Notes: generated by a model not told the origin, from the sequence alone. A stretch of DNA of 64,000 bases from Clostridia bacterium (GCA_017473435.1 JAFULG010000003.1:62001-126000); one strand, 5' to 3'; counted from the first letter of the stretch, positions 8,961-19,510 are shown. Numbers and translations: made by a program.

Positions 8961-10268
8961 TTAGTCAAGGAATCCCTTGTAGTGTCTCATCATCATCTGG
9001 CTTTCAAGCTGCTTAACTGTTTCAAGAGCAACGCCAACTACGATGATAAGTGATGTACCGCCGAGTGACAGAGTCATGGGTGCACCAATAAGATTTGTAA
9101 ACAGTGTGATTACGTTGGGGAACAGAGCAACTACTGAGAGAAGCAATGCACCGAGAAGTGTAATTCTGTTAAGAATCTTCTTGATGTAATCGGCAGTGGG
9201 TTTACCGGGACGAAGTCCGGGAATCATACCGCTGTTCTTTCTGATGTTGTTAGCCATTTCAACGGGATTATACTGGATGCTTGCATAGAAGTAAGCGAAG
9301 AACAGGATAAGCACGAAGTAAATGATTGAATAGAACCAGTGGCTTGTCTTAAAGAGATTGAAGAAACCTGCAAACTTCTCAACCTTATCCTCTGAGAGGA
9401 ACATCTCTACTGTGGGAGGAAGTGAAAGGATTGATGAAGCGAAGATAACGGGAAGAACACCTGACATATTAACCTTGATGGGGATATGAGTGCTCTGACC
9501 GCCGTACATCTTACGGCCTACAACACGCTTTGCGTACTGTACGGGAATTCTTCTTTCTGCGTTGTCCATCCATACGATGAAAGCGATCATCGCAAGAAGG
9601 CAAACTACAACAGTAGGAACAAGTGCATAGTATGCAGTGTTGTCCAGCTGAATGTAATACCACAGTGATGAAATGATTGTGGGGATACGTGAAACGATAC
9701 CTGCAAAAAGGATGATTGAGATACCGTTACCGATACCCTTTTCATTTACCTGCTCACCGAGCCACATAACGAAGGTTGAACCTGCTGTGAGACAGAGGAT
9801 AACTGCAAGAGCTTCAACAACGAGTGCAAAGCCCTTGAAGTCGCCTACGATATAGCCCTGGCTTCTGAGGTAGATGAAGTATGCTGTACTCTGTAAAAGA
9901 GCAAGAGCAACTGTGGTGTATCTTGTAATTGTAGCAATCTTCTTTCTGCCCTCTTCGCCTTCCTTTGAAAGCTTTTCAAGGTAGGGAATTGCAACAGAGA
10001 GAAGCTGAATAATAATCGAGCTGTTGATGTAGGGTGTGATTGACAGTGCAAAGATTGTACCGTATGCAAAAGCATCACCTGTCATCATAGCAAGATAGTT
10101 CATAAATGTTTCGCCGTTAGGATCAATGATACCGTTTTCAGCGAGGATGTTAGTGAAGGGTACCGGAATAGCAGCACCGATTCTGAAAATTACTACTATA
10201 AGTGCAGTGAAGAGGAGCTTCTTACGAAGATCTGCAATCTTCCAAGCATTTATAAAAGTACTAATCAT
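8961..10268 (-). CDS. secY: Protein translocase subunit SecY
   Basis: Pore-forming subunit of the SecYEG channel in the cytoplasmic membrane. 435 residues with about ten membrane helices. Conserved segments include RIGAAIPVPFTN near helix 1, the plug region, NEKGIGNGISIILFAGI, and the C5 loop GMIPGLRPGKPTADYI. It starts one base after the rplO stop, so the two genes are translationally close. adk follows after 20 bases. Confidence 0.98.
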   Translation of the reverse strand: MISTFINAWKIADLRKKLLFTALIVVIFRIGAAIPVPFTNILAENGIIDPNGETFMNYLAMMTGDAFAYGTIFALSITPYINSSIIIQLLSVAIPYLEKLSKEGEEGRKKIATITRYTTVALALLQSTAYFIYLRSQGYIVGDFKGFALVVEALAVILCLTAGSTFVMWLGEQVNEKGIGNGISIILFAGIVSRIPTIISSLWYYIQLDNTAYYALVPTVVVCLLAMIAFIVWMDNAERRIPVQYAKRVVGRKMYGGQSTHIPIKVNMSGVLPVIFASSILSLPPTVEMFLSEDKVEKFAGFFNLFKTSHWFYSIIYFVLILFFAYFYASIQYNPVEMANNIRKNSGMIPGLRPGKPTADYIKKILNRITLLGALLLSVVALFPNVITLFTNLIGAPMTLSLGGTSLIIVVGVALETVKQLESQMMMRHYKGFLD

Positions 10269-10269
10269 G

Positions 10270-10713
10270 TCAGATCACCTCGGTCTTTCCGCCTGCTGCC
10301 TCAATCTTCTGCTTTGCAGATTCGCTGAAAGCGTTAGCCTGAACTGTGAGCGCCTTGGAAATTTCGCCGTGACCGAGAACCTTTACGCCGTCAAGAGCCT
10401 TCTTAACGAGACCCTTTTCGATGAGTGAATCGATTGTTACTGTTTCGCCGGCTGCGTAAGCCTTTTCGAGAGCTGCAACATTTACGATAGCCATTTCTGT
10501 ACCGAAGATGTTAACAAAGCCTCTCTTGGGGATTCTTCTCTGAAGGGGCATCTGACCGCCTTCAAAACCGGGACGCATGCCTCTGCCGGCACGTGCCTTC
10601 TGGCCCTTATGACCTTTACCGGCTGTCTTACCCTGACCTGATGCGGGACCACGGCCGATACGCTTACGGCTCTGTGTTGAACCTGCTGCAGGTGAAAGTT
10701 CGTGCAATTTCAT
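10270..10713 (-). CDS. rplO: 50S ribosomal protein L15
   Basis: Late-assembly large-subunit protein. 147 residues from the ATG at 10713 ([22 protein letters not shown]). GGAGGTG lies six bases upstream. An upstream GTG in the same frame overlaps that site and is unlikely to be used. The glycine- and arginine-rich N-terminal extension ([20 protein letters not shown]) reaches into 23S rRNA. Order rpmD-rplO-secY is standard. Confidence 0.96.
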   Translation of the reverse strand: MKLHELSPAAGSTQSRKRIGRGPASGQGKTAGKGHKGQKARAGRGMRPGFEGGQMPLQRRIPKRGFVNIFGTEMAIVNVAALEKAYAAGETVTIDSLIEKGLVKKALDGVKVLGHGEISKALTVQANAFSESAKQKIEAAGGKTEVI

Positions 10714-10731
10714 GTTTCGCACCTCCTCAAT

Positions 10732-10911
10732 TTAAGCTTCAGTAACTTCGAGAAGGTGAGAAATCTTCTTCACCTTACCCTGAGTCTGGGGATTGTTGGG
10801 CTGTACAGTCACATCCCCGATTTTCTTAAGACCAAGTGCCTGGGCGGTAGCAATCTGATCCTTCTTTGAGCCGATAAGGCTCTTAACAAGCTTAATCTTA
10901 ACCTGTGTCAT
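10732..10911 (-). CDS. rpmD: 50S ribosomal protein L30
   Basis: Short large-subunit protein of 59 residues: [19 protein letters not shown] at the start, [13 protein letters not shown], and [14 protein letters not shown] at the end. These match the single-domain ferredoxin-like L30 fold. The start ATG at 10911 is preceded by AGGAGG. It lies between rpsE and rplO, as expected. Confidence 0.95.
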   Translation of the reverse strand: MTQVKIKLVKSLIGSKKDQIATAQALGLKKIGDVTVQPNNPQTQGKVKKISHLLEVTEA

Positions 10912-10925
10912 CTTGAACGCCCTCC

Positions 10926-11426
10926 TTAACCTAAGATTTCTTTAGCGGTCTTACCGCGGATTTCTGCAACTTCTTCTACGTTGCGAAGCTTTGAAAGACC
11001 GTCGATTGTAGCTCTAACAACATTACAGGGGTTGTTTGAACGAAGAGCCTTTGTACGGATGTCCTTGATACCTACTGTTTCAACAACAGCACGAACGGGA
11101 CCGCCGGCGATAACACCGGTACCGGGAGCAGCGGGCTTGAGAAGAACAACGCCTGCGCCGAATTTACCGATAATCTCGTGGGGAATGGTTGTGCCCTTGA
11201 GAGCAACCTTCATAAGGTTCTTCTTTGCATCTTCGATACCCTTACGGATAGCGTCAGGAACTTCACCTGACTTACCGAGGCCGAAACCGATGATGCCATT
11301 GCCGTCACCGACAACTACGAGAGCAGCGAACTTAAAGATTCTACCACCCTTAACTGTCTTTGAAACACGGTTGATGGCAACAACACGCTCTGTAAGTTCA
11401 TAAGCTGATGCGTCAATTTTAGTCAT
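10926..11426 (-). CDS. rpsE: 30S ribosomal protein S5
   Basis: Small-subunit protein at the mRNA entry side that affects decoding accuracy. 166 residues. The N-terminal double-stranded RNA-binding fold shows [21 protein letters not shown] and [19 protein letters not shown]. The C-terminal domain shows [19 protein letters not shown]. Fifteen bases separate it from rpmD. Confidence 0.97.
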   Translation of the reverse strand: MTKIDASAYELTERVVAINRVSKTVKGGRIFKFAALVVVGDGNGIIGFGLGKSGEVPDAIRKGIEDAKKNLMKVALKGTTIPHEIIGKFGAGVVLLKPAAPGTGVIAGGPVRAVVETVGIKDIRTKALRSNNPCNVVRATIDGLSKLRNVEEVAEIRGKTAKEILG

Positions 11427-11444
11427 TGTAAATATCCTCCTTGC

Positions 11445-11804
11445 TTAGAACTTAAGTCCGCCGGCACGAGCACCATCTGCGAGCTCAGCCACACGACCGT
11501 GATAAATGTAACCGCTTCTGTCGAAAACGCATTCATCAATGCCCTTTTCGATTGCGCGCTTTGCGAGTGTTTCGCCCACCTTGTGAGCTGCCTCTTTGTT
11601 TCCGCCGTATTCAGTGAAATCCTTTTCTGTTGTTGAAGCTGCTGCGAGTGTAACACCTGCAACATCATCAATCAACTGAGCATAGATGTGGCTGTTGGAA
11701 CGGTAAACATTAAGACGGGGACATGCTGCAGTACCGCTGATCTTAGCACGTACGCGCTTCTGTCTCTTTTTTCTTGCTTTATTGCTATCTTGTCTGCTAA
11801 CCAT
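11445..11804 (-). CDS. rplR: 50S ribosomal protein L18
   Basis: 5S rRNA-binding protein of the central protuberance. 119 residues, basic N-terminus ([17 protein letters not shown]), then [19 protein letters not shown] and the C-terminal [20 protein letters not shown]. It lies between rplF and rpsE in the usual spc order. Confidence 0.97.
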   Translation of the reverse strand: MVSRQDSNKARKKRQKRVRAKISGTAACPRLNVYRSNSHIYAQLIDDVAGVTLAAASTTEKDFTEYGGNKEAAHKVGETLAKRAIEKGIDECVFDRSGYIYHGRVAELADGARAGGLKF

Positions 11805-11828
11805 TGTATTGTCACTCCTTTACCAATC

Positions 11829-12371
11829 TTATTTGCCCTTACCGGCTTTACCTTCTTTGCGGCGAACGTATTCGTCAACATATCTGATACCTTTGCCCTT
11901 GTAGGGTTCGGGAGGTCTGTGTTCACGAACTTCTGCTGCAAACTGGCCAACCTTTTGCTTGTCGGGACCGCTGATGATAACCTTGTTGGGTGAGGGAACT
12001 TCGATTGTGATGCCGTCGATTTCGGGCATTACAACGTCGTGTGAGAAACCAATCTTCATTGAAAGAGCGTTGCCCTTCTTTTCAGCACGGTAACCGATAC
12101 CGTTGATTTCAAGTTCCTTCTTGTAGCCGTTAGCTACACCCTCGATCATATTAGCGATAAGGGTACGGGTAAGACCGTGAAGTGATCTGTTTTCTTTCTG
12201 ATCGTTAGGACGAGTAACAATAATTGTTGCATCGTTCTTTTCGATGTTCATGTTGCTGTGGAAGGTTCTTGTAAGAGTGCCCTTGGGACCCTTAACAGTT
12301 ACTGTACTGCCGTCAACAACAACGTCTACTCCTGCGGGAATCGCAATAGGAGCTCTACCAATTCTTGACAT
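11829..12371 (-). CDS. rplF: 50S ribosomal protein L6
   Basis: Large-subunit protein near the stalk base and factor-binding site. 180 residues, two repeated alpha/beta domains. It starts MSRIGRAPIAIPAGVDV. The C-terminal signature is PEPYKGKGIRYVDEYVRRKEG. Thirteen bases after rpsH and 24 before rplR. Confidence 0.97.
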   Translation of the reverse strand: MSRIGRAPIAIPAGVDVVVDGSTVTVKGPKGTLTRTFHSNMNIEKNDATIIVTRPNDQKENRSLHGLTRTLIANMIEGVANGYKKELEINGIGYRAEKKGNALSMKIGFSHDVVMPEIDGITIEVPSPNKVIISGPDKQKVGQFAAEVREHRPPEPYKGKGIRYVDEYVRRKEGKAGKGK

Positions 12372-12383
12372 TTCAGTACCTCC

Positions 12384-12782
12384 TTACCAGATGAATGCAA
12401 GAACTTCGCCGCCAACGTTAGCCTTGCGAGCGTCCTTGTCAGTCATGATACCCTTGGGTGTTGAAAGGATTGCGATACCGAGACCCTTCATAACCTTGGG
12501 CATATCTTCAACATTTGTGTAAATTCTGAGACCGGGCTTAGATACTCTTCTGAGACCTGTAATAACCTGGCTCTTGTTGGGACCGTACTTAAGCTGTACT
12601 TCCATAATTCCCTGCTTACCGTCTTCTTCAACGGTGAAGCCCTTGATATAACCTTCATCAACAAGAATCTGAGCAATTGCCTTCTTCATGTTGGATGCAG
12701 GAATCTTAACTGAGTCGTGTTTTGCTGAGTTAGCGTTACGAATTCTTGTAAGCATATCAGCGATTGCGTCTGTAACTTGCAT
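12384..12782 (-). CDS. rpsH: 30S ribosomal protein S8
   Basis: Central-domain 16S rRNA-binding protein. 132 residues. It begins [20 protein letters not shown] and ends with the conserved [21 protein letters not shown] region. In other bacteria S8 represses the spc operon through a site near rplE; I could not identify such a site here. Confidence 0.97.
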   Translation of the reverse strand: MQVTDAIADMLTRIRNANSAKHDSVKIPASNMKKAIAQILVDEGYIKGFTVEEDGKQGIMEVQLKYGPNKSQVITGLRRVSKPGLRIYTNVEDMPKVMKGLGIAILSTPKGIMTDKDARKANVGGEVLAFIW

Positions 12783-12815
12783 TATTCCTTTACCTCCTTA
12801 ATAATTTGCAATTGC

Positions 12816-13001
12816 TTACCAGCTTGCCTTCTTGACGCCAGGGATCTGACCTGCGTGAGCAAGTTCTCTGAAGCAGATACGGCATACTCCGTACTTACGG
12901 AGATAAGCGTGAGGTCTGCCGCAGATTTTGCATCTGTTGTATGCTCTTGTTGAGTACTTTGCTGCTCTCTGCTGTTTAACTTTCATTGAAGTCTTTGCCA
13001 T
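12816..13001 (-). CDS. rpsN: 30S ribosomal protein S14, type Z
   Basis: Small-subunit head protein. 61 residues, the short zinc-binding form, with Cys24, Cys27, Cys40 and Cys43 in [15 protein letters not shown] and VCRICF. It begins [20 protein letters not shown]. It sits between rplE and rpsH. Some annotations name this form rpsZ. Confidence 0.96.
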   Translation of the reverse strand: MAKTSMKVKQQRAAKYSTRAYNRCKICGRPHAYLRKYGVCRICFRELAHAGQIPGVKKASW

Positions 13002-13019
13002 TGCTACTTACCTCCTTAA

Positions 13020-13559
13020 TTATTTCTCGAAGGGAGCGCCCATAAGTGAAAGGAGCTCTCTTGCTTCTTCGTCATTCTTGGATGTGGTTACGAAGCAGAT
13101 GTCCATACCACGAACCTTGTCGATCTTATCGTATTCGATTTCAGGGAAAATAAGCTGTTCCTTGATACCGATTGAGTAGTTACCTCTGCCGTCGAAAGCG
13201 TTGGGGTTGATTCCTCTGAAGTCACGAACTCTGGGGAGTGCGAGGTTGAAGAATCTGTCGATGAACTCATACATCTTTTCGCCGCGGAGAGTAACCTTAA
13301 CGCCGATTACCATGCCCTCACGAAGCTTGAAGTTAGCAACTGACTTTTTAGCCTTACAGAGTACAGGCTGCTGACCTGTGATTGTTCTGATATCTGTAAC
13401 GATAGCATCGAGAACCTTTGAGTTCTGGATAGCATCGCCACAAGCTACGTTGATTACTACCTTGTCAAGCTTAGGGATTTGCATAACGCTTTTGTAACCG
13501 AACTTTTTCATCATCTGAGGTGCAACCTCATTGACATAGAGCTCTTTTAATCTTGCCAT
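13020..13559 (-). CDS. rplE: 50S ribosomal protein L5
   Basis: Binds 5S rRNA and forms the B1b bridge to S13. 179 residues from the ATG at 13559 ([19 protein letters not shown]). Another ATG two codons upstream at 13565 is closer to the GGAGG (two to three bases), which is poor spacing. Conserved segments: [35 protein letters not shown] and [20 protein letters not shown]. Follows rplX, standard spc order. Confidence 0.95.
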   Translation of the reverse strand: MARLKELYVNEVAPQMMKKFGYKSVMQIPKLDKVVINVACGDAIQNSKVLDAIVTDIRTITGQQPVLCKAKKSVANFKLREGMVIGVKVTLRGEKMYEFIDRFFNLALPRVRDFRGINPNAFDGRGNYSIGIKEQLIFPEIEYDKIDKVRGMDICFVTTSKNDEEARELLSLMGAPFEK

Positions 13560-13578
13560 TGTCATGTTCCTCCCTTAA

Positions 13579-13908
13579 TTATTCAAAGTGTGCGCCGCAG
13601 CCGTCTTTTTTGCATACGCGCATTTTCTTACCCTTTTCATCGATAACGTGACCGACTCTTGTGGGTCTGCCGCACTTGGGGCAAACAAGCTGAACCTTAC
13701 TTGCGTAAAAAGCTGCTTCTGCCTTGATGATGCCGCCTGCTTCGCCCATCTTACGGGGCTTAACGTGCTTTGAAACAATGTTAACGCCCTGAACGATTAC
13801 TTTACCTTCTGAGGGGCTAACCTGCATAACCTTACCCTTAGCGCCACGATCTTTACCGTTGATAACAACGACTGTGTCGCCTGTTTTAACATGAACCTTA
13901 TTATTCAT
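13579..13908 (-). CDS. rplX: 50S ribosomal protein L24
   Basis: Early assembly-initiator protein of the large subunit. 109 residues. The KOW motif is at the N-terminus ([20 protein letters not shown]), followed by [12 protein letters not shown]. The C-terminus has paired cysteines ([14 protein letters not shown] and CKKDGCG), suggesting a small zinc-binding tail. Between rplN and rplE. Confidence 0.96.
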   Translation of the reverse strand: MNNKVHVKTGDTVVVINGKDRGAKGKVMQVSPSEGKVIVQGVNIVSKHVKPRKMGEAGGIIKAEAAFYASKVQLVCPKCGRPTRVGHVIDEKGKKMRVCKKDGCGAHFE

Positions 13909-13920
13909 CGTGACACCTCC

Positions 13921-14289
13921 TTAAAGTACTTCGGGAGCGAGTGAGAGAATCTTAAGGAAATCCTTTTCACGAAGCTCTCTTGCTACCGGTCCAAAGATAC
14001 GGGTACCCTTGGGGTTTTTGTCTTCCTTGATGATAACGGCTGCATTTTCGTCGAAACGAATGTATGTGCCGTCCTCACGGCGAACGCCTGTTGCAGTACG
14101 TACAACTACTGCCTTGACAACGTCGCCCTTCTTTACGATTCCGCCGGGTGCTGCCTTCTTAACAGAAGCAACAATGACGTCACCGATATTAGCATATCTT
14201 CTACCTGTGCCGCCGAGAACACGAATGCACATGATTTCCTTTGCACCTGTGTTGTCAGCAACCTTGAGATAAGTCTGCTGCTGGATCAT
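13921..14289 (-). CDS. rplN: 50S ribosomal protein L14
   Basis: Large-subunit protein at the subunit interface. 122 residues, the canonical length. It begins [21 protein letters not shown] and has [21 protein letters not shown] and [26 protein letters not shown]. Between rpsQ and rplX. Confidence 0.98.
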   Translation of the reverse strand: MIQQQTYLKVADNTGAKEIMCIRVLGGTGRRYANIGDVIVASVKKAAPGGIVKKGDVVKAVVVRTATGVRREDGTYIRFDENAAVIIKEDKNPKGTRIFGPVARELREKDFLKILSLAPEVL

Positions 14290-14317
14290 TGTGTTTGGCC
14301 TCCTTTAGCTGCACCAA

Positions 14318-14572
14318 TTATTTGGCTTTTTCGATAATTTCTACAACGCGCCATCTCTTATCTTTTGAAAGAGGGCGGGTTTCCATAATGAGAACGCGGT
14401 CACCGATGCCACACTCGTTCTTTTCGTCGTGAGCCTTTACCTTGATGGTACGGTTAACGATCTTCTTGTAAAGAGGGTGTCTGACCTTATCCTTGATTGT
14501 AACAACAACGGTCTTGTCCATCTTATCGCTGGATACGATGCCGACCTGTGTCTTTCTGAGGTTTCTTTCCAT
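14318..14572 (-). CDS. rpsQ: 30S ribosomal protein S17
   Basis: 16S rRNA-binding OB-fold protein. 84 residues. Conserved features: [20 protein letters not shown] near the start, [20 protein letters not shown], and the C-terminal [20 protein letters not shown]. The start follows an AAAGGGAGG site, 18 bases after rpmC. Confidence 0.97.
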   Translation of the reverse strand: MERNLRKTQVGIVSSDKMDKTVVVTIKDKVRHPLYKKIVNRTIKVKAHDEKNECGIGDRVLIMETRPLSKDKRWRVVEIIEKAK

Positions 14573-14590
14573 AATTCAGTCCTCCCTTTC

Positions 14591-14794
14591 TTAAGAATTA
14601 GCGCCGTGAAGCTCGATGTCACGCTGAACAGTCTTGATTCTTGCGATATCCTTCTTAACAGCACTGATTCTCATGGGGTTGCTAAGCTTGTTAACAGCCT
14701 GCTGGAAGCGGAGGTTAAAAAGTTCCTTCTTAAGCTCTGCGAGCTTTGCATCCATCTCAGCGGCGGACAGTTTTCTGATTTCATTTGCTTTCAT
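14591..14794 (-). CDS. rpmC: 50S ribosomal protein L29
   Basis: Peptide-exit-site protein that helps dock SRP and trigger factor. 67 residues, two long helices: [20 protein letters not shown] and LKKELFNLRFQQAVNKLSNP. Its start codon overlaps the rplP stop (TAATG), so the two genes are probably translationally coupled. Confidence 0.96.
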   Translation of the reverse strand: MKANEIRKLSAAEMDAKLAELKKELFNLRFQQAVNKLSNPMRISAVKKDIARIKTVQRDIELHGANS

Positions 14795-15225
14795 TACTGT
14801 TCACCATCCTTTTCCTGTTCTGCTTTAGTTACGAATTTACACTTGATGGGGAGCTTGTTAGCTGCAAGACGCATAGCCTCACGAGCAACTTCCTCATCAA
14901 CGCCCTTGATTTCAAACATTACTCTGCCGGGCTTAACAACGGCTACCCAATATTCGGGTGAACCCTTACCTGAACCCATTCGGGTTTCAGCAGGCTTCTG
15001 AGTGATGGGCTTATCAGGGAAAATCTTGATCCAAACCTGACCGCCACGCTTGATGTAACGGGTCATAGCGATACGGGCTGCTTCAATCTGTCTTGAAGTG
15101 ATCCATGAAGGCTCAAGAGCTACAAGACCGAAATCACCGTAGGTTACCTTGTTGCCCTTATGAGCAGCGCCCTTAAGACGGCCACGCTGAACCTTACGAC
15201 GTTTTACACGCTTAGGTAATAACAT
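14794..15225 (-). CDS. rplP: 50S ribosomal protein L16
   Basis: Large-subunit protein contacting A-site tRNA. 143 residues. It begins [19 protein letters not shown] and contains [20 protein letters not shown] and [20 protein letters not shown]. It overlaps rpsC by one base upstream and rpmC by one base downstream, so it sits in a tightly coupled trio. Confidence 0.98.
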   Translation of the reverse strand: MLLPKRVKRRKVQRGRLKGAAHKGNKVTYGDFGLVALEPSWITSRQIEAARIAMTRYIKRGGQVWIKIFPDKPITQKPAETRMGSGKGSPEYWVAVVKPGRVMFEIKGVDEEVAREAMRLAANKLPIKCKFVTKAEQEKDGEQ

Positions 15226-15929
15226 TATTTAGCTCCTCCTTCTCTGTTTTCCTTGCGGGGTCTGCGACGAGCGGGTCTTTCACGCTTCTCGTTGTTGGAA
15301 ACCTGAAGAACTTCGCCTGTGTAGATCCATACTTTTACGCCGATACGGCCGTAAGTTGTTTTTGCTTCTGCGAAACCGTAGTCAATGTCAGCACGGATTG
15401 TCTGAAGAGGAATTGTACCCTCTTTGTAAGTTTCGCTTCTTGCGATTTCAGCACCGCCTACACGACCTGAAACCTGGCACTTGATACCCTTTGCGCCGAG
15501 CTTCATAGCTCTGCCGATTGCCTGCTTGAGAGCACGACGGAAGGAAATTCTTCTTTCGAGCTGTGAAGCAATGCTTTCAGCTACAAGCTGAGCATTAACG
15601 TCGGGGTTCTTGATTTCAATGATGTTGAGAGAAACCTCTTTACCGAGCTTCTTCTCAAGAGTAGCCTTAAGCTTCTCAATTTCTGCGCCGCCGCGGCCGA
15701 TTACCATACCGGGCTTTGCAACGTGAATGTTGATACGAACGCGCTTTGCTGTTCTTTCAATCTCAACCTTGGGTACACCTGCGGGAGCGAGGGTTTCAAG
15801 GAGATATTCACGAAGTTCATAGTCCTCTACGAGGTTTGCGCCGAAGTCGCTCTTCTTAGCATACCAACGTGATTCCCAGTCTTTGATTACACCGATACGA
15901 AGACCGGTGGGATTAATTTTCTGGCCCAT
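15225..15929 (-). CDS. rpsC: 30S ribosomal protein S3
   Basis: mRNA-entry-channel protein with helicase-assisting role. 234 residues. It begins [20 protein letters not shown]. The KH domain is seen in [20 protein letters not shown]-like sequence ([19 protein letters not shown]). The C-terminal domain shows [20 protein letters not shown] and [12 protein letters not shown]. The basic tail [17 protein letters not shown] is a little longer than in many relatives. Confidence 0.97.
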   Translation of the reverse strand: MGQKINPTGLRIGVIKDWESRWYAKKSDFGANLVEDYELREYLLETLAPAGVPKVEIERTAKRVRINIHVAKPGMVIGRGGAEIEKLKATLEKKLGKEVSLNIIEIKNPDVNAQLVAESIASQLERRISFRRALKQAIGRAMKLGAKGIKCQVSGRVGGAEIARSETYKEGTIPLQTIRADIDYGFAEAKTTYGRIGVKVWIYTGEVLQVSNNEKRERPARRRPRKENREGGAK

Positions 15930-15947
15930 GTTTTACCTCCTCCTAAC

Positions 15948-16280
15948 TTATTCTGCTTCCTTGAGTACAAGGGTGATATGAGATGTTTTCTTATTGATAC
16001 GGAAAGCTCTGCCTTGAGCTCTGGGGCGGATTCTCTTAAGAGTGGGGCCCTGACCAACGTAGCATTCTGCAACGTAGAGCTTTGACATGTCCATATCCTT
16101 GTTTTCTGCATTAGCCATTGCTGACTTTAAAAGCTTTGCAACAACCTCACACGCAGCCTTAGGCGTGTATTTGAGAATTGCCATTGCCTTTTCAGCAGGC
16201 TGATTTCTGATAAGGTCGAGAACGATCTTAACCTTACGAGGTGCGATACGCACGAAAGTAACTTTTGCTGTTGCTTCCAT
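15948..16280 (-). CDS. rplV: 50S ribosomal protein L22
   Basis: Lines the peptide exit tunnel; its beta-hairpin is a site of macrolide-resistance mutations. 110 residues. Conserved features: [40 protein letters not shown] and the hairpin [20 protein letters not shown]. No insertion or deletion in the hairpin is apparent. Confidence 0.97.
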   Translation of the reverse strand: MEATAKVTFVRIAPRKVKIVLDLIRNQPAEKAMAILKYTPKAACEVVAKLLKSAMANAENKDMDMSKLYVAECYVGQGPTLKRIRPRAQGRAFRINKKTSHITLVLKEAE

Positions 16281-16300
16281 TTTAATACACTCCTTTCGAC

Positions 16301-16582
16301 TTATTTACCGTTGTTTGAGGTCTTGGAACCTGCGTGACCCTTGAAGGTTCTTGTGGGAGCAAATTCACCGAGCTTGTGACCGATCATATCTTCTGTTACA
16401 TAAACGGGAACGTGCTTACGTCCGTCATGAACAGCGAAGGTGTGGCCAACAAAGTCAGGGAAAATTGTGCTGCTGCGGCTCCATGTCTTAAGAACGATTT
16501 TCTCGCCCTTTTCATTCATCTTGATGACTCTATCGTAAAGTTTTTCCTGTACGTAAAAGCCTTTTTTAGTGCTTCTGCTCAT
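16301..16582 (-). CDS. rpsS: 30S ribosomal protein S19
   Basis: Head protein in the A-site finger bridge. 93 residues. It begins [20 protein letters not shown] and contains [20 protein letters not shown] and [19 protein letters not shown]. Between rplB and rplV. Confidence 0.97.
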   Translation of the reverse strand: MSRSTKKGFYVQEKLYDRVIKMNEKGEKIVLKTWSRSSTIFPDFVGHTFAVHDGRKHVPVYVTEDMIGHKLGEFAPTRTFKGHAGSKTSNNGK

Positions 16583-16605
16583 TATTTTTAGCTCCTTTCA
16601 TCGAC

Positions 16606-17439
16606 TTATTTGTCGTTACGACGCTTAACAATAAGCTTGTCTGAACGATTCTTCTTAGCGCGAGTCTTGTAGCCGAGAGCAGGCTTGCCCCAAGGAGTAA
16701 CAGGACCGGGACGACCGATGGGTGACTTACCTTCACCACCACCGTGGGGGTGATCGCAGGGGTTCATAACTGAACCGCGGACTGTAGGTCTGATACCCAT
16801 GTGACGTGTACGACCTGCCTTACCGATCTTAACGTTTTCGTGGTCTTCGTTGCCTACAACACCAACTGTTGCCATGCAAAGCTCTGAAACCTTACGAAGT
16901 TCGCCTGAGGGAAGTCTGAGAAGAGCGTAACCGCCTTCCTTAGCCATAAGCTGTGCTGAGTTACCAGCTGCTCTAGCAAGCTGACCGCCTCTGCCGGGAT
17001 AAAGCTCAACGTTGTGGATAAATGTACCTGTGGGGATGTTTGTGAGAGGAAGAGCGTTACCTGACTTGATGTCAGCGCCTGCGCCTGCTTCTACAACATC
17101 GCCAACCTTCAGGCCTGAAGGAGCGAGGATGTATCTCTTCTCGCCGTCTTCATACTGAAGAAGAGCAATGTGAGCTGATCTGTTGGGATCGTATTCGATG
17201 GTAGCAACTGTTGCCTTTACATCGAACTTATCTCTCTTGAAATCGATGATACGGTACTTTCTTCTGTTTCCGCCGCCTCTGTGACGAACGGTGATACGAC
17301 CGTAGCTGTTACGACCGCTTTTCTTGTTGAGAGGAGCAAGGAGGCTCTTCTCGGGACCGCACTTTGAAAGTGCAGAATAGTCTGTAACTGACATATTACG
17401 TGTGCCGTTTGTTACAGGCTTTAAAACACGAATTGACAT
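16606..17439 (-). CDS. rplB: 50S ribosomal protein L2
   Basis: Core large-subunit protein beside the peptidyl-transferase centre. 277 residues from the ATG at 17439 ([16 protein letters not shown]). An in-frame GTG three codons earlier overlaps the AGGAG ribosome site and is unlikely. Conserved segments: [40 protein letters not shown], and the active-centre loop [20 protein letters not shown] with its essential histidine. A 99-base gap with hairpins separates it from rplW. Confidence 0.97.
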   Translation of the reverse strand: MSIRVLKPVTNGTRNMSVTDYSALSKCGPEKSLLAPLNKKSGRNSYGRITVRHRGGGNRRKYRIIDFKRDKFDVKATVATIEYDPNRSAHIALLQYEDGEKRYILAPSGLKVGDVVEAGAGADIKSGNALPLTNIPTGTFIHNVELYPGRGGQLARAAGNSAQLMAKEGGYALLRLPSGELRKVSELCMATVGVVGNEDHENVKIGKAGRTRHMGIRPTVRGSVMNPCDHPHGGGEGKSPIGRPGPVTPWGKPALGYKTRAKKNRSDKLIVKRRNDK

Positions 17440-17500
17440 TTTGTTCACACTCCTATCTGGTTTAGCGTAGGATTGTCTAACCTACATACATTGCCATACG

Positions 17501-17522
17501 GATTTGAATTTTATTTCAAATC
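17501..17522 (-). other. Intercistronic hairpin between rplW and rplB
   Basis: GATTTGAA pairs with TTCAAATC across a six-base loop, within the 99-base rplW-rplB gap. This gap is far wider than most in the operon. A second weak pairing, GTAGG with CCTAC, lies nearby (about 17467-17485). It could be an RNA processing or stability element; there is no T run, so it is not an intrinsic terminator. Confidence 0.35.
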
Positions 17523-17538
17523 GGCATCCTTTTATTGA

Positions 17539-17835
17539 TTAAAGGAGACCGTCGAAGAAATCGATTGTATCGGAATCTTCTGTGAGGGTTACGATAGCCT
17601 TCTTCCAAGCGGGGGTGTAGCCTTCGTAACGGCCGTAGCGTCTGAGGTGACCCTTGCAGTTAAGTGTGTTAACCTTGGAAACCTTTACGCCGAAAACCTC
17701 TTCAACTGCTGCTTTGATTTCAGCTTTGTTTGCATCCTTAGCAACCTTGAAGGTGTACTTTTTGAATGCTGTGCCCATCATTGATTCTTCAGTGATAACG
17801 GGCTTGAGGATGATATCATGTGCTGTTCTTTTCAT
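17539..17835 (-). CDS. rplW: 50S ribosomal protein L23
   Basis: Exit-tunnel rim protein and docking site for trigger factor and SRP. 98 residues. It shows [15 protein letters not shown] at the start, [20 protein letters not shown] and the basic [20 protein letters not shown]. It shares one base with the rplD stop codon, indicating coupling. Confidence 0.97.
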   Translation of the reverse strand: MKRTAHDIILKPVITEESMMGTAFKKYTFKVAKDANKAEIKAAVEEVFGVKVSKVNTLNCKGHLRRYGRYEGYTPAWKKAIVTLTEDSDTIDFFDGLL

Positions 17836-18458
17836 TATGCATAAACCTCCTCAATCTTAGCAACTGCGTCCTTGAGAACAACGATGCTGTTGCAGTTAAG
17901 AATATCATATACATTAAGTGTGTTTACAAGAGTTGTCTTGCAGCCTGCAATGTTTCTTGCACTTCTGTAGATGATGTCATTCTTTTCGGGAAGAACGATA
18001 AGTGTCTTCTTACCAGTTTCGAGAGCTGAAAGAACCTTAACAACTTCCTTTGTCTTGATAGCGTCAAGCTTGAGATCGTCAAGAACGATAAGCTCGTTAG
18101 CAGCAACCTTTGAAGAGAGAGCTGACTTCATAGCGAGTCTTCTAACCTTCTTGTTGATGCTGAAGCCGTAGTCACGGGGCTTGGGACCGTGTGCGATACC
18201 GCCGTGATACCACTGGGGAGCTCTTGTTGAGCCCTGTCTTGCACGGCCTGTGCCCTTCTGTCTCCAGGGCTTCTTGCCGCCGCCGCTAACTTCTGAACGT
18301 GTGAGGGTTGACTGTGTACCCTGACGCTGATTTGCAAGATAGTTAACAACTACAAGGTGCATAGCTGAGGTGTTGGGTTCGATACCGAAGATACCGTCAG
18401 CGAGATCCATATCTGCAACCTTTTTTCCGTTTACGTCAAATACTGATACGTTAGGCAT
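17835..18458 (-). CDS. rplD: 50S ribosomal protein L4
   Basis: Large-subunit protein whose loop lines the exit tunnel. 207 residues. Conserved: [40 protein letters not shown] (tunnel loop) and [20 protein letters not shown]. In E. coli L4 also represses the S10 operon through its leader. Whether the long leader found upstream of rpsJ here binds L4 is unknown. Confidence 0.97.
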   Translation of the reverse strand: MPNVSVFDVNGKKVADMDLADGIFGIEPNTSAMHLVVVNYLANQRQGTQSTLTRSEVSGGGKKPWRQKGTGRARQGSTRAPQWYHGGIAHGPKPRDYGFSINKKVRRLAMKSALSSKVAANELIVLDDLKLDAIKTKEVVKVLSALETGKKTLIVLPEKNDIIYRSARNIAGCKTTLVNTLNVYDILNCNSIVVLKDAVAKIEEVYA

Positions 18459-18475
18459 TTCTTAGAGCTCCTTTC

Positions 18476-19108
18476 TTATGATTTTTTTACGCTGTTAGCT
18501 ACCACTACGATGCCCTTCTTGGGACCGGGGATTGCACCCTTGATAGCGATGAGGTTGTTTTCTGCATCAACCTTAACAACGTCGAGGTTCTGGATTGTAA
18601 CTCTTTCGCAGCCGAGGTGACCTGCCATCTTCTTACCTTTGAAGATACGGGCGGGGTCGATAACACCGAGTGAACCAGCGTGTCTTGCAACGGGGCCGGT
18701 ACCGTGTGTTTCCTTAAGTCTGCCGAAGTTCCATCTCTTGATTACGCCTGCTGTTCCCTTACCCTTGCTTGTGCCGACTACGTCTACCTTTTCGCCAGCT
18801 GCAAAGATGTCAGCCTTGATTACGTCGCCTACGTTGAGAGCGCTGTCGTCTTCAAGTCTGAATTCCTTAAGAACCTTCTTGGGACCAACGTTTGCCTTGT
18901 CGAAGTGACCCTTCTCAGGCTTGTTTGTTCTTGTTACCTTCTTGTCTTCGAAGCCAAGCTGAACTGCATTGTAACCGTCATTTTCAACTGTCTTCTTCTG
19001 AACTACTGTGCAGGGACCGAGCTCAACTACGGTTACGGGGATTACGTTACCCTTTTCGTCGAAAACCTGAGTCATGCCGATCTTTCTGCCGATAAGACCT
19101 TTTTTCAT
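18476..19108 (-). CDS. rplC: 50S ribosomal protein L3
   Basis: Assembly-initiator protein close to the peptidyl-transferase centre. 210 residues. It begins [20 protein letters not shown]. The conserved core [20 protein letters not shown] continues to [15 protein letters not shown] 90-base gap separates it from rpsJ. Confidence 0.98.
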   Translation of the reverse strand: MKKGLIGRKIGMTQVFDEKGNVIPVTVVELGPCTVVQKKTVENDGYNAVQLGFEDKKVTRTNKPEKGHFDKANVGPKKVLKEFRLEDDSALNVGDVIKADIFAAGEKVDVVGTSKGKGTAGVIKRWNFGRLKETHGTGPVARHAGSLGVIDPARIFKGKKMAGHLGCERVTIQNLDVVKVDAENNLIAIKGAIPGPKKGIVVVANSVKKS

Positions 19109-19133
19109 GTTTGTTATCCTCCTTTGGTTATTG

Positions 19134-19149
19134 GTTGCCGTCCGGCAAC
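19134..19149 (-). other. Hairpin before the rplC ribosome site
   Basis: GTTGCCG and CGGCAAC form a perfect 7-bp stem with a two-base loop in the 90-base rpsJ-rplC gap, roughly 10-15 bases ahead of the rplC AGGAGG. A loop of two is strained, so the real stem is probably six pairs. It might tune translation of rplC; there is no T run. Confidence 0.35.
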
Positions 19150-19198
19150 GTGACCTTATTTCCTGTTTTGTGTTAACCGGGTATAGAAATCAGTTTGT

Positions 19199-19510
19199 TT
19201 ATCTCTTGATTTCGATTTCAACACTTGCAGGAATCTCAAGACTTGTCAGAGCTTCTACGGTCTTAGGTGTAGGTCTGATGATGTCGATGAGTCTCTTGTG
19301 AGTTCTCTGCTCAAACTGCTCACGGCTGTCCTTGTACTTATGAACAGCGCGAAGAATTGTTACGACTTCCTTTTCTGTGGGAAGAGGAATGGGACCTGAA
19401 ACTGTAGCATTTGTACGCTTTGCAGCCTCAACGATCATTTCTGCAGCCTTGTCAACAAGGTTGTGGTCGTAACCCTTAAGTCTGATACGGATCTTTTCCT
19501 TTACTGCCAT
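19199..19510 (-). CDS. rpsJ: 30S ribosomal protein S10
   Basis: Head protein of the small subunit, also the NusE antitermination factor in other bacteria. 103 residues. It contains [40 protein letters not shown] and [20 protein letters not shown]. It is the first gene of the operon. GGAGGC precedes the ATG. A promoter and a leader of about 350 nucleotides lie upstream. Confidence 0.98.
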   Translation of the reverse strand: MAVKEKIRIRLKGYDHNLVDKAAEMIVEAAKRTNATVSGPIPLPTEKEVVTILRAVHKYKDSREQFEQRTHKRLIDIIRPTPKTVEALTSLEIPASVEIEIKR